Shown: positions 1 to 11,138 of the stretch, piece by piece
Layout of the letters: each line of letters begins with the position of its first letter
Position numbering within the stretch: the first letter of the stretch is position 1
Assembly (NCBI RefSeq): GCF_026247885.1
Contig: NZ_CP110921.1
Location: 1,426,001-1,490,000, forward strand
Direction: 5' to 3'
Length of the DNA: 64,000 bases
From: Methylococcus mesophilus
GTDB lineage: Bacteria; Pseudomonadota; Gammaproteobacteria; Methylococcales; Methylococcaceae
Notes under the pieces: model-generated
What the model was told of the DNA's origin: nothing
The model's database searches: none
Seen by the model: only the letters and a program-made list of their open reading frames with translations
Translations under genes and position numbers: made by a program

Positions 1-465
1 CTCCTGGAAATCTGCAGGGGCTCGCAACTCGGCGCCGAGATCGTTTTCGGCGACATTCCCGTCATCGACGTCGCCATGGAACTGGCCCAGGACGGCTACG
101 CCACCGGCGCCGCCGCCCGCAACTGGGACAGCTACGGCGCTTCGGTCCGTCTGAGCCCCGAGTTGGCCGAATGGCAGCGCAAGCTGCTGTGCGATCCCCA
201 AACCAGCGGGGGCCTCTTGGTCGCCTGCGATCCGGCGAGCGCCGGCGAGGTCATGGCCTTGTTCGAGTCGCAGGGCTATGCTCAGGCGGGCCGGATCGGG
301 CGGATGCGGGAGCCGGGGGGTGTGACAGGCATCTGCGTTGAGATGATGAAAGATAACCCCCCTCAATCCCCCCTTGTCAGGGGGGAAGATACACCATCAT
401 CTCAGTCCCATTTCGAGGGAAAAACCGAAGCGTCCTCGCCGCACCCCCTTGATAACCCCCCCTGA
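1..465 (+). CDS. selD: Selenide, water dikinase, C-terminal part (5' end outside the window)
   Basis: This is the C-terminal third of SelD, which makes selenophosphate from selenide and ATP for selenocysteine and selenouridine synthesis. The frame is open from base 1. The segment LLCDPQTSGGLLVAC, with the QTSGG signature, is typical of the AIRS C-terminal domain of SelD. The family normally ends soon after the AGRIG / VTGICVE stretch (about base 345). Here the frame runs on into a G/C-run repeat, adding roughly 35 low-complexity residues (NPPQSPLVRGED and onward) before a TGA at 463-465. The tail is therefore repeat-encoded and may not be functional. Family assignment is confident; the tail interpretation is inference. 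Confidence 0.9.
   Translation, partial: LLEICRGSQLGAEIVFGDIPVIDVAMELAQDGYATGAAARNWDSYGASVRLSPELAEWQRKLLCDPQTSGGLLVACDPASAGEVMALFESQGYAQAGRIGRMREPGGVTGICVEMMKDNPPQSPLVRGEDTPSSQSHFEGKTEASSPHPLDNPP
353..386. repeat. C-run/G-run palindromic repeat, copy 1
   Basis: A run of seven Cs, then TCAATCCCCCCTTGTCAGGGGGG, forms an imperfect hairpin (CCCCCC/GGGGGG arms around TTGTCA). It lies inside the extended 3' end of selD and is translated as NPPQSPLVRG. The same arms recur about 80 bases downstream. Confidence 0.7.
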
Positions 466-474
466 TAAGGGGGG
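449..474. repeat. C-run/G-run palindromic repeat, copy 2
   Basis: TTGATAACCCCCCC followed by TGATAAGGGGGG repeats the hairpin of copy 1, with CCCCCC/GGGGGG arms around TGATAA. It supplies the TGA stop of the extended selD frame and merges directly into the G-tract array that follows. Confidence 0.7.
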
Positions 475-510
475 CGGGGGGTTGGGGGCGGGGGGTTGGG
501 GGCAGGGGGG
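469..510 (+). repeat. G-tract tandem array, potential G-quadruplex
   Basis: Six G tracts of 5-6 bases each lie at 469-474, 476-481, 484-488, 490-495, 498-502 and 505-510, separated by C, TT or CA. Within it a 14-base unit (GGGGGGTTGGGGGC) is perfectly duplicated at 476-489 and 490-503. On sequence alone it fits an intramolecular G-quadruplex on the plus strand, just before the DUF559 gene. Confidence 0.7.
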
Positions 511-521
511 TTCAGAGGGCC

Positions 522-884
522 ATCTACCTCCCCTACGACAAGAACCTCACCGCCCTGGCCCGTGAAAACCGCAGGAGCCCCACCCCGGCCGAATCCCTGC
601 TCGGGAACAAAGTGCTGCGCTGCCCCCAGTTCGCTCGGTACAAGTTCCTGCGGCAAAAACCCCTGGGCGCCTATATCGTCGATTTCTACTGCTCCGAGCT
701 CCAGCTGGTCATCGAGATCGATGGCGACAGCCATGCCCGGCAAATCGGATACGATGGCGAACGAACGCGCTTTCTGAATTCCCTTGGGCTGGAAGTGGTT
801 CGTTATGCCAACCAGGAAGTCCTGCGGAATCTCGCGGGTGTTTTTTCCGATTTGTCACGCCGCATCGAGACCAAGCCCGCGTGA
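522..884 (+). CDS. DUF559 endonuclease-like protein with obscured 5' end
   Basis: The product belongs to the DUF559 family, a small nuclease-like fold related to Vsr and PD-(D/E)XK enzymes; no cellular role is established. Visible family features are YDKNLTALARENRR at the N-terminus, then LGAYIVDFYC, VIEIDGDSHA (acidic core) and GLEVVRYANQEVLRN. The frame is open back to 456, but no ATG, GTG or TTG occurs in it before a GTG at 612, which would remove conserved N-terminal residues. Conserved sequence begins at about the ATC at 522, so the start is either a rare codon there or was lost when the G-rich repeat formed. It may be a pseudogene. The start given is provisional. Confidence 0.6.
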   Translation: MYLPYDKNLTALARENRRSPTPAESLLGNKVLRCPQFARYKFLRQKPLGAYIVDFYCSELQLVIEIDGDSHARQIGYDGERTRFLNSLGLEVVRYANQEVLRNLAGVFSDLSRRIETKPA

Positions 885-999
885 CGCGGCCCGGGGCGCC
901 GCCGGCCATCCCTTGCAGCAAACCGGCCCCACAAGCACTAGAATCTCCCCACCGGAACCGACCGTCCCGGCCGTCATGCAGCCTTAACCGGAGACTCCC

Positions 1000-2913
1000 A
1001 TGGCCAAGAACACCCAGAATTCCACACCGCCCCGCAAGCTGTTCGACACCCTGAGCGATTTCTGGCAGCGGGCGAAAAGCGAAGCCGGCGTCTCGGGCGA
1101 TGGGCCCGACAGCACCCGCCGCCGCAACAACATGATTCTGTACCTGCTGCTGGTGCTGTCGACCCTGTACCTGCTGAACGGCTACCAGACCCTGCGCAAC
1201 GAGGAAATCCCCTACAGCGAATTCCTGAAGGCGGTGTCCGAAGGCAAGGTGGAGGAAGCGGTCGTCACCGAGCAGGCCATTTCGGGCACCCTCAAGCCCG
1301 AAGCCGAAGGCGAATCGCCCAGAGCCTTCATCACCGTGCCGCTGTGGAACCACGAACTCGCCGCGGAACTCGAAAAAAAGGGCGTGAAATACACCGTCCG
1401 CTACGGCAGCAATTGGTTCAGCAACCTGATCTTCAACTGGGTCGTACCGATCGCCCTGCTGACCCTGTTCTGGACCTGGATGGCGCGGCGCATGACCGGA
1501 GGGCGGGGTTTCCTGAGCATCGGCAAGAAGACCAAGATCCAGGCCGACACCGCCGCCAAGGTCACTTTCGGCGACGTGGCCGGGGCCGACGAGGCCAAGC
1601 AGGAGCTGCGGGAAACGATCGAGTTCCTGCAGAACCCTACCCGCATCCAGAGCTTAGGGGGACGCATGCCCAAGGGCGTGCTGCTGGTCGGCCCGCCCGG
1701 CACCGGCAAGACCTTGCTGGCCCGCGCCGTCGCTGGCGAAGCCGGGGTGCCGTTCTTCAACATCAGCGGCTCGGAATTCATCGAACTGTTCGTCGGCGTC
1801 GGCGCCGCCCGCGTGCGCGACCTGTTCGAACAGGCCCGCCAGAACGCCCCTTGCATCATCTTCATCGACGAGCTCGACGCCATCGGCCGCTCCCGCGGCG
1901 GCCCGGTGGTGATGGGCGGCCATGACGAGCGCGAGCAGACCCTCAACCAGCTGCTGACCGAAATGGACGGCTTCGACCCCTCGGTCGGGGTCGCTGTGAT
2001 GGCCGCCACCAACCGCCCGGAAATCCTCGATAAGGCCCTGCTCCGCTCCGGCCGCTTCGACCGCCAGATCGTGGTGGACAAGCCGGGACTGGAGGACCGC
2101 GTCGCGATCCTCGAGCTGCATACCCAAAAAATGAAGCTCGACCTGGACGTCAACCTGCGTGTCGTCGCCCAACGCACACCCGGCTTCGTCGGCGCCGACC
2201 TGGCCAATGCCGCCAATGAAGCCGCCATCATCGCCGTGCGCGCCAACAAGACGGCGATCGGCATGGCGGATTTCGAAGCCGCCATCGACCGCATCCTGGC
2301 CGGGCCGGAGAAGAAGAGCCGCTTGCTCAGCGATGCCGAGAAACACCGCGTGGCGGTGCACGAATCCGGCCACGCCCTGGTCGCCGAAATCGTGCCTACC
2401 GGCGAACCCGTGCACAAGGTCTCGATCATTCCCCGCGGAGCGGCGGCCTTGGGCTTCACCCTGCAATTGCCGGTGGAGGAGAAGTTCCTGTCGACCGAAC
2501 AGGAGCTGAAGGACCAGATCGCCATCCTGCTGGGCGGCCGCACCGCGGAGGAACTCGTGTTCGGCGAATGCTCCAGCGGCGCCCAGAACGACCTGGAAAA
2601 AGCCTCGGAAATCGCCCGCACCATGGTCTGCAGCCTCGGGATGAGCAAAGTGCTCGGTCCCCTCACCTACGGCCGCCGCCAGCAACTCGCCTATCTCAAC
2701 GTCGAAGGTATCGAGGAACGCAACTTCAGCGAGGAAACCGCGAGGCTGATCGACAACGAGGTGCGGAAACTGGTCGAGGAAGGCCTGCAGCGGGTGCGCG
2801 AGATCCTCACCCAGCGCCGCGCCACGCTGGACAAGCTCGCCGCCCTGCTCAAGGAAAAGGAAGTCGTGAGCGGCGAGGAAGTCAAAACCGTCATCCGCGA
2901 AGCGGCATCCTAG
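1000..2913 (+). CDS. ftsH: ATP-dependent zinc metalloprotease FtsH
   Basis: This is a membrane-anchored AAA+ protease that degrades misassembled membrane proteins and regulatory proteins. The 637 residues show a hydrophobic segment near residues 44-60 ([15 protein letters not shown]), a periplasmic part, and a second membrane segment near 145-160. The AAA domain follows, with Walker A GPPGTGKT (about 231-238) and Walker [10 protein letters not shown] (from about 285). Then come the SGRFDRQ second-region-of-homology motif and the zinc-binding HESGH at 454-458. The length is normal for the family. An upstream CCGGAG lies about eight bases before the ATG. It has no close operon partner upstream; the exchanger gene begins 22 bases after it. 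Confidence 0.95.
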   Translation: MAKNTQNSTPPRKLFDTLSDFWQRAKSEAGVSGDGPDSTRRRNNMILYLLLVLSTLYLLNGYQTLRNEEIPYSEFLKAVSEGKVEEAVVTEQAISGTLKPEAEGESPRAFITVPLWNHELAAELEKKGVKYTVRYGSNWFSNLIFNWVVPIALLTLFWTWMARRMTGGRGFLSIGKKTKIQADTAAKVTFGDVAGADEAKQELRETIEFLQNPTRIQSLGGRMPKGVLLVGPPGTGKTLLARAVAGEAGVPFFNISGSEFIELFVGVGAARVRDLFEQARQNAPCIIFIDELDAIGRSRGGPVVMGGHDEREQTLNQLLTEMDGFDPSVGVAVMAATNRPEILDKALLRSGRFDRQIVVDKPGLEDRVAILELHTQKMKLDLDVNLRVVAQRTPGFVGADLANAANEAAIIAVRANKTAIGMADFEAAIDRILAGPEKKSRLLSDAEKHRVAVHESGHALVAEIVPTGEPVHKVSIIPRGAAALGFTLQLPVEEKFLSTEQELKDQIAILLGGRTAEELVFGECSSGAQNDLEKASEIARTMVCSLGMSKVLGPLTYGRRQQLAYLNVEGIEERNFSEETARLIDNEVRKLVEEGLQRVREILTQRRATLDKLAALLKEKEVVSGEEVKTVIREAAS

Positions 2914-2935
2914 CGAACGCGAAAAAGGCCGCCGG

Positions 2936-3958
2936 GTGGCTGCGCCGGAATTGCTGATTCCCTGGGCGGAATTCCTGTTGTGCGTCGCGCTCATCGGCAT
3001 GGCGGGGTTCCGGCTCTCCCGCTACGGCGATGTGATCGCGGAGAAGACCGGCCTCTCGGGGAACTGGATCGGCCTGATCCTGCTGGCCACGGCGACCTCA
3101 CTTCCGGAACTGATCACCGGCGTCAGCGCGGTCACCGTCGCGGCGGCTCCGGACATCGCCGCCGGCGACGTGCTGGGAAGCTGCGTATTCAACCTCGCCA
3201 TCCTCGTCGCCCTGGACTTCCTGCATCGGCACGAGTCGGTCTACCGCCGCGCCAGCCAGGGCCATCTGCTCTCGGCGGGCTTCGGGATCATCCTGCTCGG
3301 CCTGGTGGGCATCAACCTGTTGCTGGCCGACAAGGACATCGTACCGGCGCTGGGCTGGGTCGGGCTTTACTCCCCCCTGCTCGTTCTGCTGTACCTGTTT
3401 TCGATGCGTGCCGTGTTCCTTTATGAACGCGAGCAAATGGCGGCCTTCACGGACGATGTGACCGAACAATATCCCGGCATCAGCCTGCGGCGGGCGCTGG
3501 CGCAATATTTAGGCTCTGCCGCCGTGGTCGTCGGCGCGGGTGCCTGGCTGCCCTACATCGGCACGGCGCTGGCCGAAGTCATGGGCTGGAACAAGAGCTT
3601 CGTCGGCACCCTGTTCGTCGCCGCCGCCACCTCGATGCCGGAATTGAGCGTCACGATCGGTGCAGTGCGCATCCGGGCCGTCGACATGGCGATCGCCAAT
3701 CTGCTGGGCAGCAATCTGTTCGACCTGTGCATCCTTGCGGTCGACGACCTGGCTTTCCTGCCCGGGCCGCTGCTGTCGCATGTCTCGTCCGTCCACACCC
3801 TGTCGGCATTCTCGGCCATGGTCATGACCGGCATATTCATCGTAGGCCTCCTCTACCGCGCCGGCACCCGGCTGTTCAGGACCGTCGGCTGGGTCAGCAT
3901 CGCCCTGCTGCTGGTATACCTGGGCAATGCGTACGTGCTTTACCTTCATGACCGTTGA
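2936..3958 (+). CDS. Na+/Ca2+ exchanger-type cation antiporter (CaCA family)
   Basis: An inner-membrane protein of 340 residues with about ten hydrophobic segments, likely exchanging Na+ or H+ for Ca2+. The two alpha-repeats of the CaCA superfamily are clear. The first has ATATSLPELITGVSAV followed by GDVLGSCVFNLAIL; the second has AAATSMPELSVTIGAV followed by NLLGSNLFDLCIL. Both carry the (T)S-x-PE signature of the ion-binding site. The GTG start at 2936 is chosen because hydrophobic sequence begins right after it and GAAAAAGG lies just upstream. It follows ftsH closely and may be co-transcribed. The transported ion cannot be read from sequence alone. Confidence 0.85.
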   Translation: MAAPELLIPWAEFLLCVALIGMAGFRLSRYGDVIAEKTGLSGNWIGLILLATATSLPELITGVSAVTVAAAPDIAAGDVLGSCVFNLAILVALDFLHRHESVYRRASQGHLLSAGFGIILLGLVGINLLLADKDIVPALGWVGLYSPLLVLLYLFSMRAVFLYEREQMAAFTDDVTEQYPGISLRRALAQYLGSAAVVVGAGAWLPYIGTALAEVMGWNKSFVGTLFVAAATSMPELSVTIGAVRIRAVDMAIANLLGSNLFDLCILAVDDLAFLPGPLLSHVSSVHTLSAFSAMVMTGIFIVGLLYRAGTRLFRTVGWVSIALLLVYLGNAYVLYLHDR

Positions 3959-3961
3959 GCG

Positions 3962-3990
3962 GTTGAAAACCGGCGCAATAGTCTCCAATT
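3962..3990 (+). promoter_or_regulatory. Candidate heat-shock (sigma-32-like) promoter of htpG
   Basis: TTGAAA at 3963-3968 and CTCCAAT at 3983-3989 are separated by 14 bases. This resembles the sigma-32 pattern (CTTGAAA, 13-15 bases, CCCCATNT), about 60 bases before htpG, which is heat-shock controlled in other bacteria. Pattern match only. Confidence 0.35.
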
Positions 3991-4048
3991 CGGCAAGCTG
4001 AAATCTTCAACTTTCAAGCTCCACAACTCAAAGGGGGAACCTACACCC

Positions 4049-5953
4049 ATGACAGTCGCCGAAAACCGAGTGACCCTGGGCTTCGAAGCCGAGGTCAAGC
4101 AACTGCTCCAGCTGATGATCCATTCCTTGTACGGCAACAAGGAAATCTTCCTGCGCGAGCTGATTTCCAACGCCTCCGACGCCGCCGACAAGCTGCGCTT
4201 CAGCGCGCTCGGCAACGAAGCGCTGTATGAGGGCGACAGCCGGCTCCGGGTGCGGATCGAGTTCGACAAGGCCGCCCGCACCGTGAGCATCAGCGACAAC
4301 GGTATCGGCATGACGCGCGAGGAGGTGCAGCACAACATCGGCACCATCGCCCGCTCGGGCACCCGACAGTTCTTCGAATCGCTGACCGGTGACGAGAGCA
4401 AGGACAGCCAGTTGATCGGCCAGTTCGGCGTGGGCTTCTACTCCGCCTTCATCGTCGCCGACAAGGTGGTGCTGGAAACCCGCAAGGCGGGCGCTCCGGC
4501 CGAGGAAGGCGTGCGCTGGGAGTCCGCCGGCGAAGGCAATTACAGCCTGGAATCCGCGGCGCGGACCGAGCACGGCACCCGCGTGACGCTGCACCTGCGC
4601 GAAGGCGAGGACGAGTTCCTGGATGGCTGGAAGCTGCGCTCGATCGTCCGCAAATTCTCCGACCACATTTCCCTGCCCATCGAGATGCTCCAAGAGGCCG
4701 GCGAGCCCAAGGAAGGCGAAGAGCCGGCTGCCGAGGTCTGGGAGACGGTCAACAGCGCCTCCGCACTGTGGGCCAAGAACCGCGAGGAGATCACCGACGA
4801 GGCCTACAACGAGTTCTACAAGCACGTCTCGCACGATTTCCAGGAGCCGCTGGCCCGCGTCCACAGCCGGGTCGAAGGCACCAACGAATATACCCTGCTG
4901 CTCTACGTCCCCAAGCACGCGCCGTTCGACCTCTGGGACCGCGATTCCAAACGCGGGGTAAAGCTCTACGTCCGCAAAGTCTTCATCATGGAAGACTCGG
5001 ACAAGCTGATGCCGCGCTACCTGCGCTTCGTCCGCGGCGTGATCGATTCCGACACCCTGCCGCTCAACGTTTCGCGCGAAATCCTCCAGGAAAACAAGCA
5101 GCTGGAGAAAATCCGCGGCGGTGCGGTGAAGAAAGTGCTGGGTCTGCTGGAAGACCTGGCGAACAACGAGCCGGACAAGTACAAGGAGTTCTGGGGCGAT
5201 TTCGGCCAGGTGCTCAAGGAAGGCCTCATCGAGGACTTCGCCAACAAGGACCGACTCGCCAAGCTGCTGCGCTTCAGCTCCACCCACACGGACAGCGAGG
5301 ACCAGACGGTTTCCCTGGACGACTACCTCGGCCGGATGCAGGAAGGCCAGGACAAGATCTATTTCGTCTCGGCCGAGAGTTTCGGCGCCGCCAAGAACAG
5401 CCCGCACCTGGAAATCTTCCGCAAGAAGGGCATCGAGGTGCTGCTGCTGAGCGACCGCATCGACGAATGGCTGGTCGGCTACCTGACCGAATACGAGGGC
5501 AAGTCGCTGCAGTCGGTGGCGCGTGGCGACCTGGACCTGGGCAAGCTGGCAGGCGAAGAGGAAAAGGCCGAAGCGGAAGCCGAGAAGGCGGAATTCGCCC
5601 CGCTGGCCGAACGGCTTAAAAAGGCGCTGGAGGCCCAGGTGAGCGACGTCCGCCTGACCCACCGCCTGACCGATTCACCGGCCTGCCTGATCTCGGAATC
5701 CTACGGCATCAGCCGGACCATGGAGCGGATCATGAAGACCGCGGGCCAGGACGTCCCCGGCAGCAAGCCGATCCTGGAAATCAACCCGCATCACGGTTTG
5801 ATCGCGCGCCTGAAGACGGAAAGCGAGGATGCCCGCTTCGAGGACCTGGCTTCCGTCCTGTTCGATCAGGCCGTGCTGGCCGAGGGCGGCCAGCTCGACG
5901 ACCCGGCGGCGTTCGTGCACAAGCTGAACGGATTGCTGCAGAGCCTGCTCTGA
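4049..5953 (+). CDS. htpG: Molecular chaperone HtpG (bacterial Hsp90)
   Basis: A cytosolic ATP-dependent chaperone of 634 residues, normal for the family. The N-terminal GHKL ATPase domain shows [17 protein letters not shown] (N near residue 41), SDNGIGM and [11 protein letters not shown]. The middle domain has [11 protein letters not shown] with the catalytic arginine region. The C-terminal dimerisation domain ends in a short polar tail. The ATG at 4049 is the first start giving the expected N-terminus ([20 protein letters not shown]); GGGGGAACC lies upstream. It is a single gene, convergent with gltA, and probably heat inducible (see the upstream site). Confidence 0.96.
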   Translation: MTVAENRVTLGFEAEVKQLLQLMIHSLYGNKEIFLRELISNASDAADKLRFSALGNEALYEGDSRLRVRIEFDKAARTVSISDNGIGMTREEVQHNIGTIARSGTRQFFESLTGDESKDSQLIGQFGVGFYSAFIVADKVVLETRKAGAPAEEGVRWESAGEGNYSLESAARTEHGTRVTLHLREGEDEFLDGWKLRSIVRKFSDHISLPIEMLQEAGEPKEGEEPAAEVWETVNSASALWAKNREEITDEAYNEFYKHVSHDFQEPLARVHSRVEGTNEYTLLLYVPKHAPFDLWDRDSKRGVKLYVRKVFIMEDSDKLMPRYLRFVRGVIDSDTLPLNVSREILQENKQLEKIRGGAVKKVLGLLEDLANNEPDKYKEFWGDFGQVLKEGLIEDFANKDRLAKLLRFSSTHTDSEDQTVSLDDYLGRMQEGQDKIYFVSAESFGAAKNSPHLEIFRKKGIEVLLLSDRIDEWLVGYLTEYEGKSLQSVARGDLDLGKLAGEEEKAEAEAEKAEFAPLAERLKKALEAQVSDVRLTHRLTDSPACLISESYGISRTMERIMKTAGQDVPGSKPILEINPHHGLIARLKTESEDARFEDLASVLFDQAVLAEGGQLDDPAAFVHKLNGLLQSLL

Positions 5954-5961
5954 AGCCTCTC

Positions 5962-5989
5962 AGGCCCTTCGGCGAGCGCCGCGGGGCCT
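5962..5989. terminator. Hairpin between convergent htpG and gltA
   Basis: AGGCCC and GGGCCT arms enclose a second pairing (CGGCG/CGCCG) in the 40-base gap between two convergent genes. It has only a short T tract, so it is a plausible but weak bidirectional terminator. Confidence 0.45.
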
Positions 5990-5993
5990 TTCC

Positions 5994-7283
<1,290 letters not shown>

Positions 7284-7573
7284 AAGGAATCCATATTTTG
7301 GGACAGCAATTCAAACTCTATAGTCGGCACCTGGGTCCCCAAAACCCTTTCCGCGTGCTGCTTTGCGGACCCGTGCCGTTCGCCGTGCGATGAATGCATC
7401 TTATCCGGGAAGCGGACACACTTGGGCTGATCTTAACATTCCTTTTGCGCACACTGGACTTCATCGGTTAGGGTTACAGGCTGCCGCCCACCTTCGAGCG
7501 CTCAGCGGGATCGCCCGTAGACGGACGCCGCGGCCTGATTTAACCAGCGGAATGAAATACCAGGAGGAATAGA

Positions 7574-8779
7574 GTGGAGAGCTTCCGGACCGACCTTTTG
7601 TTGATTGCGCTCATCGCGATGCTCGCGCCCCTGCTGGCCGAGTTGCCGAAAAGCTTTCGGATGCCCATCGTCGTAGCGGAAATCGTTATGGGCATCATCG
7701 CCGGACCGCAGGTGCTGCATCTGGCGGAACCGTCCCTGGTTGTCGACGCGCTGGCCCGTCTCGGCTTGACCTTCCTGATCTTCCAGGTCGGCATGGAAAT
7801 CGATCTCGGGAAAATCGGAATGCGGCCACTGGCGATCGGGGCGCTCGGTTGGGCGCTGTCCTTCGGCGTTGCCATTCTGTGCGTGCTCCTGTTCCAGGCA
7901 ATGGGCTTGATCCCCCTGCCGCTGCTGCTGGCTGCGGCAGCTCTGACCACCACCGCGCTGGGCATACTCGTGCCCATCCTGCGCGACTCCGGGGAAATCG
8001 ATACCGAATTCGGCAAGTATGTGGTGGCTTCTGGAGCGTTCGGCGAACTCGGCCCGATGTTCCTCTTGTCCTTCCTGGCGATTCCGGACGACAGCAATAT
8101 CCTCCATACCCTGTTCGTGCTTTCCTTCGTGGCGATCACCCTGGTTACGGCATACCTTGCCATCCGGGTCCGGTCCTCGAAGGTGATCGATCGCCTCGCC
8201 CGCTCCATGCAGCGCAGCGGTCAATTTCCCGTGCGCATCTGTATCGCCCTGCAGGCGCTCCTGATCCTCCTGGCCGGGAAGTTCGGCCTGGACATCGTCA
8301 TGGGCGCCCTCGCCTCGGGCATGGTCGTGGGACTCGCCAGCAAAGGACCCGGAGGCGAGGCACTGCGGTCCAAACTCGACGCCATCGGATACGGCTTTCT
8401 CGTCCCCATATTCTTCGTCACGGCAGGCATACGGTTCGATCTCGACGCGCTCTGGGCAAGTCCCCTCGCGCCGCTCCAGGTCGTCATCCTGCTCGGGTTG
8501 CTCATATTGGTCCGGAGCGTTCCCTTGTGGGTTTACCGGCGCAGTCTGGCGCCCGCCGACGCCATCCCGTTCATGCTGTATTCCGCGACGGGTTTGCCTC
8601 TGATCGTCGTGATCACCGAGATCGCCCTGTCGTCGGACCTGATGTCGCCGGAACGTGCGGCGGTCCTGGTCAGCGCCGGCATGATCTCGGTACTTGCTTT
8701 CCCGATTCTGGCCGACAGGCTGCGAATAAAGCTCGGCCTGCCGGCATCAGGAGCCGAAGTCCCTATGCATGAGAAGTGA
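7574..8779 (+). CDS. CPA2-family cation:proton antiporter (Kef/Nha-type membrane domain)
   Basis: An integral membrane protein of 401 residues with about 12 hydrophobic segments, probably exchanging Na+ or K+ for protons. The Na_H_Exchanger fold is suggested by the N-terminal [18 protein letters not shown] (gate-like) and [19 protein letters not shown] segments, and by [12 protein letters not shown] later on. It lacks the TrkA-N nucleotide-binding domain found on full-length KefB/KefC proteins. The GTG at 7574 is preceded by AGGAGG (7562-7567) at ideal spacing, which fixes the start. A small secreted protein gene follows seven bases after its stop, probably in the same transcript. Ion specificity is unknown. 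Confidence 0.8.
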   Translation: MESFRTDLLLIALIAMLAPLLAELPKSFRMPIVVAEIVMGIIAGPQVLHLAEPSLVVDALARLGLTFLIFQVGMEIDLGKIGMRPLAIGALGWALSFGVAILCVLLFQAMGLIPLPLLLAAAALTTTALGILVPILRDSGEIDTEFGKYVVASGAFGELGPMFLLSFLAIPDDSNILHTLFVLSFVAITLVTAYLAIRVRSSKVIDRLARSMQRSGQFPVRICIALQALLILLAGKFGLDIVMGALASGMVVGLASKGPGGEALRSKLDAIGYGFLVPIFFVTAGIRFDLDALWASPLAPLQVVILLGLLILVRSVPLWVYRRSLAPADAIPFMLYSATGLPLIVVITEIALSSDLMSPERAAVLVSAGMISVLAFPILADRLRIKLGLPASGAEVPMHEK

Positions 8780-8785
8780 GCGTTC

Positions 8786-9211
8786 ATGAAAACCCATGCC
8801 CAGTTCCCCTATGTGGCCGTCGCGGCTCTGCTGCTGCAGGCGTGGCTTACCGCCCTCGGCGACGACTCCCCCAAAGAATCGCCGTCGATCGAGGACATCG
8901 GACACAAGATGAAGGAAACCGCCCGGGCCATCGGCGACTACTCCTCTCAGAAGGGGAACGAGGCCGCCGACTCCGTGAAATCCGGATTCAGCGAGCTGAA
9001 GTCACGAACCGGCGAACAGTGGCAGCAGGTCGACCGGGCAGCACGGGACACGTCGAAGGAAACGCTCGACCAGGCCTCGACCCAGGCGGATCGCATCAAA
9101 ACCGGCTCGCAGGACGCCTGGGGCCATCTCAAGAAAGGATTTTCCGACGCGTTTTCATCATTCCGAAGGGCTTGGGACAAAGACCGTCGGGACAGCGACT
9201 CGAGCGAATAA
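8786..9211 (+). CDS. Secreted, amphipathic helical protein of unknown function
   Basis: A 141-residue protein that I do not recognise. It opens with a signal-peptide-like stretch ([20 protein letters not shown], cleavage probably near ALG). The rest is almost entirely charged and helix-forming, with recurring short stretches such as [31 protein letters not shown] and THE-like Asp/Lys/Ser spacing in [16 protein letters not shown]. This pattern resembles LEA- or apolipoprotein-like helical proteins. There are no cysteines in the mature part and the C-terminus is acidic and serine-rich (DRRDSDSSE). It sits between the CPA2 antiporter and msrP, and its ATG follows the antiporter stop by six bases, so co-expression with the antiporter is likely. 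Confidence 0.6.
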   Translation: MKTHAQFPYVAVAALLLQAWLTALGDDSPKESPSIEDIGHKMKETARAIGDYSSQKGNEAADSVKSGFSELKSRTGEQWQQVDRAARDTSKETLDQASTQADRIKTGSQDAWGHLKKGFSDAFSSFRRAWDKDRRDSDSSE

Positions 9212-9285
9212 AGCGGCCCGTCGCGGCCGTGGGGCGACATGCAGTACCATCAGGTACCACTCGCCACTGGAGCCGGGAGACTGCC

Positions 9286-10218
<933 letters not shown>

Positions 10219-10231
10219 GGGAAGGAAGCAT

Positions 10232-10849
10232 TTGCGGCCCGAACCGAACGCACTGCGGGCCGCGGAAACCGCCGTGTTTCTCGCGGCCCTGATTCCGCTG
10301 GCAAGGCTCGCCGCCGGCGCCGCGCTCGGCACCCTGGGCGCCAATCCCATCGAAAAGATCATCCGGACGGCGGGCTACTGGACCCTGAGCTTTCTGCTCA
10401 TCACCCTCGCCGTCACGCCCTTGCGCATCCTCCTGCGGCAGCCCTGGCTGGTGCGTTTTCGGAGGATGCTGGGCTTGTTCGCATTCTTCTATGGCACACT
10501 GCATTTCACCGGCTATCTGGTGCTGGACCAGTTCTTCGACTGGCAGGCGATACTGAAGGACATCGCGAAACGCCCGTTCATCACGGTGGGCTTCCCTTCT
10601 TTCGTGCTGCTGATTCCGCTGGCGGTCACGTCAACCGATGCGATGATGCGCCGGCTCGGCGGCAAGCACTGGCAGCGCCTGCACCGGCTGGTCTACGTCT
10701 CGGCCGTCGGCGGGGTGATCCACTACCTGTGGCTGGTGAAGAAGGACATCGCCGATCCTCTGAGGTTCGCGATCCTGCTCACCGTGCTGCTCGGATTCAG
10801 GGCGATCGTCCTGCTGCGCCGCCGCGCCCGCGCGGTCTCGGCGGCTTGA
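10232..10849 (+). CDS. msrQ: Haem-binding membrane subunit MsrQ
   Basis: A six-helix inner-membrane b-type haem protein that passes electrons from the quinone pool or flavin reductase to MsrP. The 205 residues contain LLGLFAFFYGTLHFTGYLVLD and KHWQRLHRLVYVSAVGGVIHYLW-type segments, with the histidines expected to bind haem. TTG at 10232 is chosen as start because GGGGAAGGA lies just upstream and earlier in-frame ATG would overlap the end of msrP with an unrelated sequence. The short spacing to msrP supports an msrPQ operon. Confidence 0.9.
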   Translation: MRPEPNALRAAETAVFLAALIPLARLAAGAALGTLGANPIEKIIRTAGYWTLSFLLITLAVTPLRILLRQPWLVRFRRMLGLFAFFYGTLHFTGYLVLDQFFDWQAILKDIAKRPFITVGFPSFVLLIPLAVTSTDAMMRRLGGKHWQRLHRLVYVSAVGGVIHYLWLVKKDIADPLRFAILLTVLLGFRAIVLLRRRARAVSAA

Positions 10850-10858
10850 GCTTTCCCG

Positions 10859-11113
10859 TCAACGCACCAGGACCCAGGGAAAAACCACCGTATAGGTCAT
10901 GCCGTACACCGCCCCATAGACCGTCAGCCGGCAAGCGCGGCCGATCGCCGGGACGATTCCTGCGCGTCCGGCCGGCGCAGCCGCGACCGGGGCATCCATC
11001 GATCCGGCAGCCGGAATCCCTGCCGCAGCCGCCGTTGTTTCCGCGTCTTCGGCCGGCTTCCGCCGTGCCTTGCGCACTGCGGTCGAGAGTTTCACCTTGC
11101 TGTTGTTCGCCAC
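10859..11113 (-). CDS. Small hypothetical protein downstream of parA
   Basis: An 84-residue product of unknown family. The GTG at 11113 is preceded by GGAAGG, which sets the start. The N-terminal half is basic and alanine-rich (VKLSTAVRKARRKPAED, then TTAAAAGIPAAG), followed by Ala/Pro linker sequence. The C-terminus (LTVYGAVYGMTYTVVFPWVLVR) is hydrophobic and could be a short membrane or protein-binding segment. It lies 25 bases after the ParA-type ATPase on the same strand, so it may be the partner of that ATPase. This is inferred from position only. Confidence 0.5.
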   Translation of the reverse strand: MANNSKVKLSTAVRKARRKPAEDAETTAAAAGIPAAGSMDAPVAAAPAGRAGIVPAIGRACRLTVYGAVYGMTYTVVFPWVLVR

Positions 11114-11138
11114 GATGCCTTCCTTCAAGCACTGAGAT

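Noticed and set aside
7284-7573. Possible tRNA or small RNA between gltA and the antiporter gene
   Set aside because: I found no cloverleaf, no CCA end and no terminator-like hairpin with a T run.
8776-9285. Long in-frame extension upstream of msrP
   Set aside because: It overlaps the small secreted protein gene, has no ribosome-binding site, and would bury the Tat signal; ATG 9286 fits far better.
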